A stretch of DNA of 64,000 bases from Telopea speciosissima (Eukaryota; Streptophyta; Magnoliopsida; Proteales; Proteaceae): the NCBI RefSeq assembly GCF_018873765.1, contig NC_057917.1:52879464-52943463 (forward strand). The letters run 5' to 3'. A program made the translations under genes and the position numbers. Shown in pieces: positions 35,673 to 46,336 of this stretch. How positions within the stretch are numbered: position 1 is the stretch's first letter; each line of letters opens with the position of its first letter. The notes beneath the pieces were generated by a model. That model did not search any database, was not told the origin of the DNA, and saw only the letters and a program-made list of their open reading frames with translations.

Positions 35673-35811
35673 TCCCGAACAAAGTTCTTTTTCCCTTATT
35701 ATTATTAGGGAAAAGGTTGGGCACACTACCGCATACCGCAAGCTAGTGCCCGCCGCATGTAGGCGGTGTGTCTATCTCTCCCTTATTATTATTAGTAGGG
35801 ACGTTGTTCTC

Positions 35812-35919
35812 TATGCCGCAGCGTAAGTTGCACCCAGACACATGGGGTGGGTGCAATGACCACCCTACCCCCCTGCACAGGGTACCCATGTGCCTAGGTG
35901 CAGCCTGCGCTGCGGCACA

Positions 35920-35958
<39 letters not shown>
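35812..35958. repeat. GC-rich foldback followed by (ATT)n
   Basis: 'gccgcagcgtaagttgcac' pairs with 'gtgcagcctgcgctgcggc' (35812-35921). An (ATT)n tract at 35923-35958 directly follows and runs to the left end of the Pack-MULE-like element. Confidence 0.65.
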
Positions 35959-35959
<1 letters not shown>

Positions 35960-36326
35960 GCAAATTACATGCACCCCCTATAGTTTAAAATAATATCAAA
36001 ATACCCCCTAGTTTCACTTCTTACGTGCACCCCCCGGATTTGTGAACAGCTTACAAATAAGCCCTTACCATCAAATGTAAACCATTAGTTGTAGTTAAAT
36101 TTTTCAAAAACCCTATTTTACCCTTCAATAGGACAAAGGGGGTTGTCTTCAATCTCATAAATTCTAAGCCATATACAAAACCAGAAACCAGCGGAGAATG
36201 GAATTCTCTGTCTGGGTTTGAAATAAGCTCTTCTTCTTCTTCTTCTCTACAACTCTTATCATCTTCATACCCTTTTCATGCTTTCTAGTAGTATTTCTGT
36301 GAGAAACCTTTGTTGTTAGAATTTTA

Positions 36327-36761
36327 ATGTCTACGCCCTTAAAACATGATTACATAGGCTTGTTAGAGTTTCTTCTTTCAAGGAAAACTCTGAGAAGATC
36401 TCAACTTTGATCCAATCAACCCGGAACTGAGCTTAGGCTTGGGTTGCCTGGTTCTGAATCCCCAGAAAGGAAGTCTGGAGGTGGGGTTTCACTTCTCAAG
36501 ACTCTCGTTTCTGGGGATAAAAGGGGTTTCTCCGACGCCATTGATGGCTTTGGGAAATGGGTTTTCTCTGGGAACTCTGGATCTGAGGTTGATTTGAGTA
36601 AAGGAGCTGTCTTGTTCTCTCCTGGAGGTGGGAATGGTGGGACGTCTCTCTCTGTTTTGGAGAATACTACTCCGCAGCCTGGTTCGACTGCTACTGTACT
36701 GAAAGACGTTGTCCCAGTGTCGCCAAAGCAAGAGAAGAAACCTTAGATTTCTGCTGCAAAT
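36327..36761 (+). pseudogene. Aux/IAA fragment (IAA8/9/27-like), part 1
   Basis: Starts with an ATG reading 'MSTPLKHDYIGL', the N terminus of the IAA8/9/27 group. It continues to the EAR-type repression motif of domain I, 'TELRLGLPGSESPER', and then the 'GDKRGFSDAI' and 'KWVFSGNSGSEVDLSKGAVLFSP' region; the longer parts are at 36520-36640. In-frame stops lie at 36408-36410 and 36744-36746, and the segment between the ATG and domain I is shortened. Domains II-IV are missing. The protein would be a nuclear auxin co-repressor; this copy is non-functional as such. It is cut at 36761 by the Copia insertion and resumes at 41709. Confidence 0.8.
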
Positions 36762-36942
36762 TGTTGTAACCTCTCATGATTTTATTAAATGACAATAGTG
36801 GAATATATATACCACAGGTGTAGCTCCAGGTGACGTGTACAGTACAAACACAAGTTGGTGAAACAGAAAGAAACACTGATAGATACATGTAACCAACCCA
36901 TAACTAATCTGAGGTTAGCTAGAGTTAACCTTCTCCTTTACA
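36762..36942 (-). repeat. 3' LTR of the Copia element
   Basis: 181 bp, starting TGTTGTAACC and ending CCTTTACA on the plus strand; partner at 41523-41703. Confidence 0.95.
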
Positions 36943-39900
36943 CGCCCCCGCAAGCGCAGAGGGTCAACGATCGCAAGCTTGTCACGTAGGAGCAGAAACC
37001 GTGTACGAGGTAGACCTTTCGTCAGAGCATCGGCCACTTGATCAATGGTGGAGACATAGCGAACATGGAGCCGCCTAGATGCAACTAACTCATGAACATA
37101 ATGAAAGTCAATCTCAAGGTGTTTTGTACGAGAATGGAACACCGGGTTGACTGTGAGACATCTGACCCCCACATTATCGCACCAAACAATAGGTGTGGCA
37201 GGTACAAACACCCCCAGCTCACCAAGAAGAGAGCATAACCAAACTAGCTCAATAGCAGTGGCCGCAACAGCACGATACTCCGCTTCTGTAGAAGACCGGG
37301 AAACTGTGCGCTGCTTCTTAGAGCACAAAGAGATAAGATGCGAACCAAGGAACATACAAAAACCAGTAATAGACCTCCGATCGTCAGGACAACCAGCCCA
37401 GTCTGCATCGGAATAAGCTGATAGGACCACAGAGGATGTAGACCCAAAAAATAGACCATGAGAGGTCGTGCCACGAAGATAGCGTAGTATGCGCTTGACA
37501 GCTGACCAATGAGTGTCCGTGGGAGCATGCATGAACTGTGCCACACGATTAACAGCATACCCAATGTCAGGACGAGTAACCGACAAATATTGTAAGGCCC
37601 CAACTGTCTTGCGATACAGCGTGCCATCAGAGAGCGGACTGCCAGAGTGCAAAGAGAGTGGGGCACCAGAAGCTATAGGTGAAGAAATGGGCTTGGCGTT
37701 GTGCATGTTGGTATGGGAGAGAAGGTCCTCAATGTACTTCCTTTGGGTGAGGTGTAGACCAGCAGTAGTGCGACACACCTCAATTCCAAGGAAGAAATGC
37801 AACTCGCTTAAATCCTTCAAGGCAAACGTAGATGCCAAGGCTCTAATGAGAGCCGAAATTGCTGTTGGATTGTTGCCTGTAACCAATAAGTCATCTACGT
37901 AAACAAGAAACTAAATCACAACACCAGCTTGGCGAAATATGAACAATGATGTGTCAGTACGAAAGGCCGTGAACCCCTGAGATAGCAAAAATGTGCTCAA
38001 TTTAGTATACCACGCTCGAGGGGCTTGGCGAAGCCCATATAGCGACTTGCGTAAACAACAAACATGATCAGGTAACGCAGCGTGCACAAATCCAGGTGGC
38101 TGCGTCATGAACACAGATTCTATAAGATCACCGTGTAAAAATGCATTTGAGACGTCTAACTGTCACACTGGCCAAGCGTGGTTGACAGCCAAATATAGCG
38201 CAACTCGAATGGTTGCGGGCTTCACTACTAGATTATATGTCTCACCAAAGTCGAAACCTGGGCGTTGATTGAAGCCCTTTGCAATTAGGCGCGCTTTATA
38301 GCGCTCTATCGAACCATCAAGGCGGCGCTTGATGCGAAAAACCCATTTGCAACCTATGACATTTTGGTCCGATGAAAGTGAAACTAACACCCAAGTACCA
38401 TTCTTTAAGAGAGCATCAAACTCGTCTTGCATTGCAGCTCTCCAATGGAAAGACTTAGCTGCTTCAGTGTAGCAGGTTGGGAACACTAGAAGCAGTAACA
38501 GTATGTGATGAGATTGAGGCAAGTCGATGGCCGTAGGGATCCAGTCCGTGACCTCATAACCATGGGGTGCCCAACAGCGGCAACAGGCGCACCATGGGAC
38601 TCAGGTGGGTCTGGCCCATCGTGCACTGTAATAGCACCAGTTGTAGGGAAAGCGGCTATTGGAACATTGGACGTTGTAGAGAGCCCATTAGTGGGTAAAG
38701 CATTTGTTGGAACATTGGGCATTGTAGGCCCATTAGCATCATGTCCAATAGAGGCATCATGTGGCCCATCATCAGCATTAGGGGACCCATCAGTTTCAAT
38801 TAATTCAACATTATCCACACCTGGAGAACTCTCATGTGGAGACTCAAGTGTTGGGCCACCATCTGTACATGGAAATAGCACAACTGGGCTGGATCGTAGC
38901 CACGAAGAAATAGGTAACAGGGCTGGTCGAGTGGAAACCATGGTGGAGTATGGAAATTTAGACTCCTCAAAATGGACATGGCATGATATAAAAATCCGTT
39001 TTGTCGAGGGATCAAAACAGTGGTACCCTTTATGCGATGGGGAATAACCCAAGAAGACACAGGGTCGTGAGCGAGGATCCAGTTTATGAATAGCATACGG
39101 CCTAAGCCACGGGTAACATAAGCATCCGAAGACGCGCAATGAATCATAGTCTGGTGAGGTGGCAAAAAGGGGCTCAAAGGGTGTGATATTCCCAAGCCCA
39201 GTGAGGGGCTGTCTATTGATCAAATACACACTCGTCTGAAATGCTGCAGTCCAAAAACAACCAGGCATCCCAGCTTGTAAGAGCATTGCAATACCAGTCT
39301 CAACTATATGCCGATGTTTTCTCTCGGCAACACCATTCTGTTGCTGGGTATGTGGGCAGGAAAAACGGTGTGTAATCCCATGGGAGGCAAGGAATGGAGT
39401 GAGTTTTTGAAACTCCCCACACTCCATCAGATTGAAATGTCTTAATGGAATGAGTAAAGAAATTTTCAACTAAGCACTTAAACCGTTGAAATACAGCAAA
39501 GACATCAGACTTATTACAAATTGGATAGAACCAGCAGTAACGAGTAAAATCATCAATGAAAATGACGTGTAATATCGAAAATTATCAAAAGACACTATAG
39601 GAGCTGGACCCCAGACATCACTGTGGATGATATCCAAAGTGCAGTAGAAGACAGAATTAGGAAACGGTAATCTATAGGACTTGGAACGATAGCATGCATC
39701 GCAGGGAACAGTGGTACTGGTAGCTGGAAGACCATGCGTGCGTAGCAGCTGGTGCGCACGATGACGAGTGGGATGGCCAAGCCGTCTGTGCCAATCCGCA
39801 ACAGAAGGAACAGCAGCAGAGCAGGCTGTGGTAGAAGATTGTAAAGGCGTTAAAGATAAATGGTACAGGCCATTAGCATTCTGGCCGTGGCAGAGTATCT

Positions 39901-41276
39901 GTCGAGTCTGGCAATCCTTGACACAGAAAGACGATGAGTTAAACTCAAAATACACGTTATTATCCAGGCAAAAACGAGACATAGAGAGAAGACTGTAGTG
40001 CATTTGTGGAACGTTAAGAACATTCGAAAGACAAAAGGAATGACCAGAGGAAGACATAGTTGCAGATCCAAAATGAGATATGGTCAGACCTTGGCCATTA
40101 CCGACGATCACATTATCAGTCCCATTATAAGACTCACAAATAGCTAAATTTGAAAGGTCTGCAGTATCATGATTGTTAGAACCACTATCGATAAGCCAAT
40201 GAGAAGAAGAAAATGAGGTAGGCAAAATAGCAGTAGAACAAGATCTACTGAGATAGGCATGGTTGAAGCGCTGTGGGCACTGAGAAGCCAAGTGCCCTTC
40301 AAGACGACAAATCTGGCAAATGTTGCGAGGTGTATTCATAAAAGACGATGAATCTTGTTGGCCGGGTGGAGGAGACGAATCTTGTTGTTGATAGTAGTGT
40401 TGCTGCCTCCGATAGTCATTAGAACGGCCAGATGCAGTACCAGAATTGCCTTTGTAACCAGAAGAATTACCTCTATAGTTTGATGTGCCTTTGTATCCAG
40501 TCTCAGTACTGGAGTTGCGGCCATCAGAATATGAGCGCCGATTGTGAGAGTAATACTGCCGGCGACCCCCGCGAGAACGAGAGCCATTAGAGTTACCGGA
40601 GCCGCGATAGATACCACCAGAACGAGAATTAGCCGTGTTTGCAGTAATAATACCTCCAGTGGCCGTAGCAGAAGAAGTAGCAAGATAGAGTTCGTGACTC
40701 AGCAAGAGACCAGAGATCCAAGAAGGAAACTGGTGCGGCTCGGATTCCAACAGAGGTCGCAAAGTCACGGTATTCATCACCGAGACCACGAAGAACTGCT
40801 AACACCAAGTCTTCATTAGAGATTGGATTGGCTGTAGCAGAAAGTGCATCAGCGAGAGACCGCACCTCAAGAAGATAGTCTATTATCGTAGAGGAACCTT
40901 TAGTGATGCGAAGGAGACGATCTTTCAGATCCATAATGCGAGATCGCGATGATGGAGCAAAGATCCGTTCCAGAGTGTGCCAAGCGTCGAACGACATCGG
41001 AGCACTGATGACGTGCGGAATCGTTTCCTCAGATAACGAGGAGATCAGCTAGCTTAGAATCAGCTGGTCTTGTCGATCCCAGAGTTTGGCAGCGGCGTCA
41101 ACCACAGAGTCCGACGATGGAGACGATGGTCGTGGAAATGTGCCGTCGACATAACCGAGCAAGCAATGACCACGCAACAGAGGAAGGAATTGCGCCTTCC
41201 AGAGAGGATAGTTTGTGCCGGTGAGTTTGAGAGGCACTGCCGGAGAGACATTCAGAGAAACAATGGAGGACGACAT
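36915..41276 (-). pseudogene. Copia Gag-Pol polyprotein, interrupted
   Basis: On the minus strand, in Copia order: Gag from the Met at 41276 ('LTGTNYPLWKAQF'); a CCHC zinc knuckle ('CQICRLEGHLASQC'); protease ('DSGSNNH' in place of the common DSG-TNH); the pre-integrase 'HRRLGHPT'; integrase ('HSDVWGP', 'QQNGVAERKHRHIVE'); reverse transcriptase ('WVFRIKRRLDGSIERYKAR', 'YVDD'); and RNase H ('SDADWAGCPDDRRS', 'VADALTKGLP'). Integrase before reverse transcriptase defines Copia. The frame is broken by in-frame stops at about 41049, 39470, 38163 and 37911 and by shifts near 40720-40790, 39420-39590 and 38490-38520, so it cannot make a full polyprotein. Confidence 0.93.
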
Positions 41277-41522
41277 TGCCTGGAGCAGCAGAGGACAATG
41301 ACGGCTGCAAGAAAGCAAGAGAGATCGAAAGGAACAAAGCGATCGCTCGCCGGAGAAGAAGAAGATGGAAACTGTTGTAACAGAAGTCACGCAATGAAAA
41401 GTAAGAAACCAAGAATCGCCGGAGAAGAAGAAGATGGAAACTGTTGTAACAGAAGTCATGCAATGGAAAAGCAAGAACGCAAAAAAGAAGAAAACTCGTA
41501 AGAGGAGAGGGCTCTGATACCA

Positions 41523-41703
41523 TGTTGTAACCTCTCATGATTTTATTAAATGACAATAGTGGAATATATATAGTACAGGTGTAGCTCCAGGTGACGTGTA
41601 CAATACAAACACAACTTGGTGAAACAGAAAGAAACACTGATAGATACATGTAACAAACCCATAACTAATCTAAGGTTAACTAGAGTTAACCTTCTCCTTT
41701 ACA
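41523..41703 (-). repeat. 5' LTR of the Copia element
   Basis: 181 bp. Its left side is preceded by the primer-binding site (41509-41522), confirming minus orientation. Confidence 0.95.
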
Positions 41704-41708
41704 CAAAT

Positions 41709-41735
41709 GACCATGGAATGGCTCCTGCTGCTAAG
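41709..41735 (+). pseudogene. Aux/IAA fragment, part 2
   Basis: Continues the frame of part 1 after the target duplication, reading 'DHGMAPAAK', which in IAA8/9/27 proteins precedes domain II. The next bases 'AAGTATGAG' could be the original splice donor (AA|GTATGAG), which would mean the capture was from genomic DNA. The similarity stops here. Confidence 0.7.
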
Positions 41736-41774
41736 TATGAGCTATTCTCTCCAACTTACATGGATGAGGGTGTT

Positions 41775-42200
41775 TACCAGATTCAGCTTTGTGAAATCAA
41801 GCGTTAGGGTTTGGGTTTGGGTTTGGATTTGGATTTGGCTTTGGGGTTGTGGTTGAATGACCGTACTCGCAGTTTGAGTCGGAGTTGGGTGTGGATTTAA
41901 GTTTAGGGTTTGAGACTGATGTGGAGCAGAGGAAGAAGAATAAGAAAAGGAAGGAGAAGGTCCTCGACGAAATAAAACATGGCCGGTTCGATTCAGAAGT
42001 GAAATTACCTTCTTGAACTTGAAGACTGTGAAATCTGTGACTTCTCTGCAATCTAACTGGTTCTACTGCTGATTCTGAGAGCTTTGATGGGAGAGCAGAC
42101 AGATTAGATGTTCTATGCTCTTTAGTCTAGCCGAAGCAGCTTCTTGGATGGCTATCTGCTCATCCATCTTCGAATACCTGAGGTAGTCAACCATCGCCAT
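41775..42200 (-). pseudogene. WRKY group IId fragment (WRKY7/11/15/17-like)
   Basis: On the minus strand from the ATG at 42200, a single frame reads 'KMDEQIAIQEAASARLKSIE' then 'HLICLLSHQ', a stop at 42064-42066, and then '[19 protein letters not shown]' and '[14 protein letters not shown]'. This is the N terminus and plant zinc-cluster region of group IId WRKY factors. A Gln/Thr-rich tract and '[10 protein letters not shown]', also typical, end near 41775. The WRKY DNA-binding domain is missing. In intact proteins this region carries calmodulin-binding and regulatory functions in defence gene control. The antisense of its Gln-Thr codons looks like a telomere repeat at 41805-41840. Confidence 0.82.
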
Positions 42201-42536
42201 TAGAGACGACGAAGATAACGGATTAAGACGAAATGAAACACAAGGAGAAGAAGACTTGACGAAGCTCAGGCTGCCATAAATGTTTGGGATAGGGCTCTGG
42301 GTTTTAGATCGCCCTTTGGTGGAAGAATTAGAATAAAGGTAAAATGGAAATTTAAATTAGATCACTGAACTAAAAAGGATAAAACGATCTTTATACTGAT
42401 AAAACTAATAGTTTACTAACCCCCGTGAACCATTAGGGGGTTTTTTGTAAAAGTGAAACTAGGGGTGTTCTTTACCAAAAAAAAATTAAGGGATTTTTGG
42501 ATATTATTTCAAACCATGAGGCTGCATGTAATTTGC

Positions 42537-44715
42537 TCTTATTATTATTATTAAAAGAAGAAGAAGACAACTTTGATGCCAATCCTTAATTGCTTTATAC
42601 ATTAAAATAATATTATTTTAATAATTCAACATCACTCCTCTTTCTCTCTCTCTCTATCTAAGTATTCCTAGATGACTCCTCAACCATAGAATATGATAAG
42701 TTGTTGTTCTCATGTTTAGAGGTGAAGTGACAATTCTTTTGTGTTTTTTTTTTTCTTTTGTTGTCAAGAAGGAATTTATTGAATACGATAATCACGTGTA
42801 CAGCGGTTAATAATGGGCGTTTTTTTATTAGAGTTGTAAACGGATTGGATTCGATTCGGATAGTACTATATCCGCATCCGATTAGCTATCAGACGGATTC
42901 GGATAGTGCTAAATGAATACCAACACAAATACGAATCGAATATTTTATCCATTTACATGTAAATATAGTTTTTCGAATAGCTATGATCTATCCGTATCTA
43001 CATTTGTTTAGCTTTCGAATGGATTCGGATAATACTAAATGGATACGGAAACAAATTCCGGCTATTCATTTACACAACCCCCCTCCTCCTTCCCCCTTCC
43101 CCCCCCCCCCCCCAACCCCAAAAAAAAAGTGTTTATAGATCACAAGCTACCAACTGCGTTAGAGACTTGTTCACGTACCCACCTTCTTAGTAGTCTTTGA
43201 ATTTTCAATGCTTAATTTGTTTCTTCTCCAATTTCATTTAGGTTGACAATTGACATGTGAGCAAAGGATCCTCGGTCAACCCATCTGTTAAATTTTAATC
43301 TGGTCCAACATACCACATGGCATTATTAAATGTGCAATCCAAAGATTCCGTGGTAGAATTGCCGTCTAAAAAAAAACCTTTGCTTCTTATTATGGATTAT
43401 CTTTATTAACGGAATGTGTTTTTGTTGTTTCTTTTTCCCCCTTTTTTTAACTCGGAAAAGTTTCACTAGTCTATCCAATTAAATTGGTATCCCTAGTCTG
43501 TTCTATTCTTCTGCCATGTGCTAGATAAGATTAAGTTAAAATGGACTCCCTTGACCTTTTTGACAATTTAACGAACATTTTCTGTGTTTCTAATAATTAC
43601 TTAAATTTTCTTTACTCTTTAAACTTGGTTTCACTTAGTCCCAATCCATTAACGGTGTTAATAAAAAACCTACTGTAATCAAAATGCCTACACCTTTCCT
43701 TTTTTTTTTCTTGTTCTTTCTCCTGCAAACCCACCTGCCCCCACTCCTCTGTAACCCATCCATGCGGGCTGCAACCCCCACTCTCTTATTTTTCTTCTTT
43801 CTTTTTCCTGCAACCTCACCCACCCTCACCCCTCTACAACCCTGCAATCTATAAACCCTTTTTATCAAAATTGCTTCGATTTGATTTATTCAAACTCTCC
43901 AATGGAGGCATATCATGTATACAACATGATGTCCCCTAATACAGCAGGGGAAAAAGAAAAAAAAACCCAAAACCCCTCAAAATTTCCAATCAAAAGAGAA
44001 ACCAGTTCCAGCAAATCTAATTTAATCTATGAATTCCCAACATTTTCATGCAAAACAATCATCAATCAATCGTGTAGGGTTCCCAAAATGTCGTCGTCCC
44101 TATAAAGATGGTGTTCTCAACCAGAATTCGATTCAGGCTCGGAATCAAACGCTTGGCCATCTCTTTCTCTCTCTCTCTCTCTCTCTCTTCCCTGTAATCT
44201 ATAAACCCTATTAACAATCCAATAGCCTAGAAAACATTGATGCAAATCAAATCAAACCAGCGTGGCAGAGACCAAAGCTTAGAAGCATAATTCAAATATA
44301 TCAAAAGGAGCTATACCTGATCAAATATGTGACTCCCATCTTGAGATCCTGAAAACTTCAAGTTTTTTTTTAGATAAATGATAAATCCTTTCTATTTGCA
44401 GATTAAGGGTGAGTAGACAGGTTTTGAGAGGTAGAAGATGACGATGGATTGGGATTGAGATAACTATTCATGGCAATAGGGTAACTACCAAAAGGGAAAA
44501 ATGAGTACTATAGACAGGTTTCCTTTTTTTTATTTTAAATATAACCGTTAATGATCTTTAAAATACTAATGGACTGGGGCTAAGGGAAACCAAGTTTGAA
44601 AAGTATGGGAAGTTTGAATAATTTTAAAAAACGCAGGGGAGGTTCACTGAATTGTCAGAAAGGTCAGGAGAGGTTAGAATAATTTATTAAAAATAAAAAT
44701 ACAAGAAAAGATTTA
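42537..44715. other. Repeat-rich intergenic DNA, no gene recognised
   Basis: Contains a MITE-like segment at about 42830-43080 with repeated 'cggattcggata' motifs like those at 61915-62340, a C run at 43099-43113 and a (CT)n tract at 44161-44188. A minus-strand frame at 43635-43868 is low-complexity, and I reject it as a gene. Confidence 0.45.
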
Positions 44716-44849
44716 GGGTAAATTACTCCCTCTCCCTTCGATTATGCCCGAATGACAAGCCCCAACCTTGGGTATTGAGTAATGACTCTCCCCTCCCTTG
44801 AAATCAAAAGTTTCTATCAACCCGACCCATTCCACCAAAAATCGCTGTT

Positions 44850-44963
44850 AAGTATTAGAAAAAGACCATATTACCCTCTGAGAAGTGTTAGAAAAAGACC
44901 ATATTATCTTCTGAGAGTTAAGTGTTGAAAAATACCATATTACCCTCTGAGAGTTAAGTGTTA
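44850..44963. repeat. Short tandem repeats, about 33-37 bp, three copies
   Basis: The unit begins 'aagtgttagaaaaagacca' and ends 'ctctgagagtt', lying just inside the left end of the Mutator-like element. A related run of stops makes the region non-coding. Confidence 0.8.
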
Positions 44964-45025
44964 GTAATTTTCTACTTCTTTCTCTTTTCCCTATCGTCTT
45001 CAACCATTGGAAAAGAAACTCGAAG

Positions 45026-45115
45026 ATGAGGAGCTGAAACCGCCTGCACCTCAAATCTCTTGTACCTGCAATGAGGAGTTGAAACCGCCTGCACCTCAAA
45101 TCTCCTGTACCTGCA
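45026..45115. repeat. 45-bp tandem duplication
   Basis: Copies 45026-45070 and 45071-45115 begin 'atgaggag'; they differ at a few positions. Confidence 0.88.
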
Positions 45116-45728
45116 ACTCCCATCTCGGCTTGGAAGGGGGGAAAGGCATAAGAAATGCGAAACAAATTACAACGGAATGAGATCAGTAGCAGAGCAGAGT
45201 ACTAAGGCCCAAGCTTACTAAGGAAGAAAAAAAAAAAAAAAAAAAAAAAAAAAAGAAGAAGAAGAAACAAGAACAGAGCTGGATTTGGTCTTCCGTCAAT
45301 AATTCTGACTTGTGATTTGTGAGCAGACAGATACAGAGACGTTGATTGAAAGAAGAAGAGTAAGAAAGAGAGAAGAGCAAGGTAACCAGGTAAAATGATT
45401 TTTTTTCTGCTTCCTTGTAGATCAGAGGCAGAAAGTAAGGAGCAGCAAGCCTGCCGCAGGGATCTGTTCGAGGTGTGGCGGAGGGGCCACCGTTGCAGAT
45501 ATGAAGACTTCCACTAGATTCTGTCATGTTCCCTTCCACTGCAGATACTGGAAAGCTATCATCTGTGGTGCCATTCTGAAATCTTACAGATACATTTATT
45601 TTTCTTATAACTTCACTCTTTTTTTTCCAAACATTAAATATGGAAGATATACAAGATTAGCTGATTCTATGTATTTCAGATGTACTGAAATTCGAATAGC
45701 AATCCATCAAGTGATGTTGAGTAGTGCT

Positions 45729-46125
45729 TGATAGAATAAAACACGCGGAATATTCATGGAGATCAATGAACATACAATAATTCTAGGGGTGTGATTGGCG
45801 TACCTGGATCCATGTTTGTGGAAGCCGAGCTCTTGACGATCCCTGTCGCTCACGGACTGTATTGGTTTGGTCTGCCCTCTTTCACTCAACTTAGGTTTTC
45901 TTCCAAAGATCACTTAATGGGCCAGTGACAACTATTTATAGTGGTGAGGGCAGGGACCAACCCTGTATAGAAACTAGGATTTCCTTCCCATTAAGGAAAC
46001 AATACTTTAGGTCCACACATAGTAACTAGACTCATACCATTAAGGCAGCTCCCATCAACCCTACTAAACCGGTTTTGTTGAAATAAAAGTGGGACTATGC
46101 TAGCCCACCTTATGGAAATCTTACA
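45729..46125 (-). repeat. 3' LTR of the 9.95-kb Copia element
   Basis: 397 bp, TGATAGAA...TCTTACA, same length as its partner at 55284-55680. Confidence 0.93.
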
Positions 46126-46336
46126 ATCTCCCACTTGGGCTGCATATGTCACAAGTTTTGATAAAACGACTCTTCGGTTTAGACAAACTGATTGTGGCCA
46201 CAAAAGATAGTGTTGAATGGGGTACACCTTAAAACTGATGCCTTGGTCCGAATGAAACTACAAACACCCAACAGTGTAGATCGTCACATCTAAAGAGACA
46301 TGGGACCTAACATGTCAAAGTGCTTATGGCCTCACC

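Larger units (their letters stand above)
36762..41703 (-). mobile_element. Ty1/copia retrotransposon, full length but broken
   Basis: Length is 4942 bp with two 181-bp LTRs (36762-36942 and 41523-41703) that differ at seven positions by eye. Both have TG...CA ends. The 5-bp target duplication CAAAT is perfect (36757-36761 and 41704-41708). The primer-binding site (minus strand TGGTATCAGAGCC) abuts the right LTR, and a GCGGGGGCG polypurine tract abuts the left LTR, so it runs on the minus strand. It has inserted in the Aux/IAA fragment of the Pack-MULE-like element and is therefore younger than the capture. Confidence 0.96.
35960..42536. mobile_element. Pack-MULE-like element with two captured gene fragments
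   Basis: The ends are an inverted repeat: GCAAATTACATGCA is identical at both termini (35960 rightward, 42536 leftward) and similarity continues inward, including 'aaataatatc' and 'cccctagtttcactt'. Without the later Copia insertion the element is about 1.63 kb. It carries an Aux/IAA 5' fragment on the plus strand and a WRKY IId 5' fragment on the minus strand, meeting near 41736-41775. Gene-fragment capture is the mark of Pack-MULEs. Both flanks are (ATT)n, so a 9-bp target duplication (TTATTATTA would fit) cannot be proved. Element class is inferred from structure; no transposase is present. Confidence 0.65.

Noticed and set aside
38505..39047. 180-residue plus-strand open frame
   Set aside because: Antisense shadow of the Copia integrase-RT linker region.
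41736..41805. Plus-strand open frame continuing the Aux/IAA fragment to a stop at 41805
   Set aside because: Similarity to Aux/IAA stops at 41735, and the rest is the antisense of the WRKY fragment.
41805..41840. Telomere-like 'ggtttgggtttggg' repeats
   Set aside because: On the other strand they are in-frame Gln-Thr codons of the WRKY fragment, continuous with conserved sequence on both sides.
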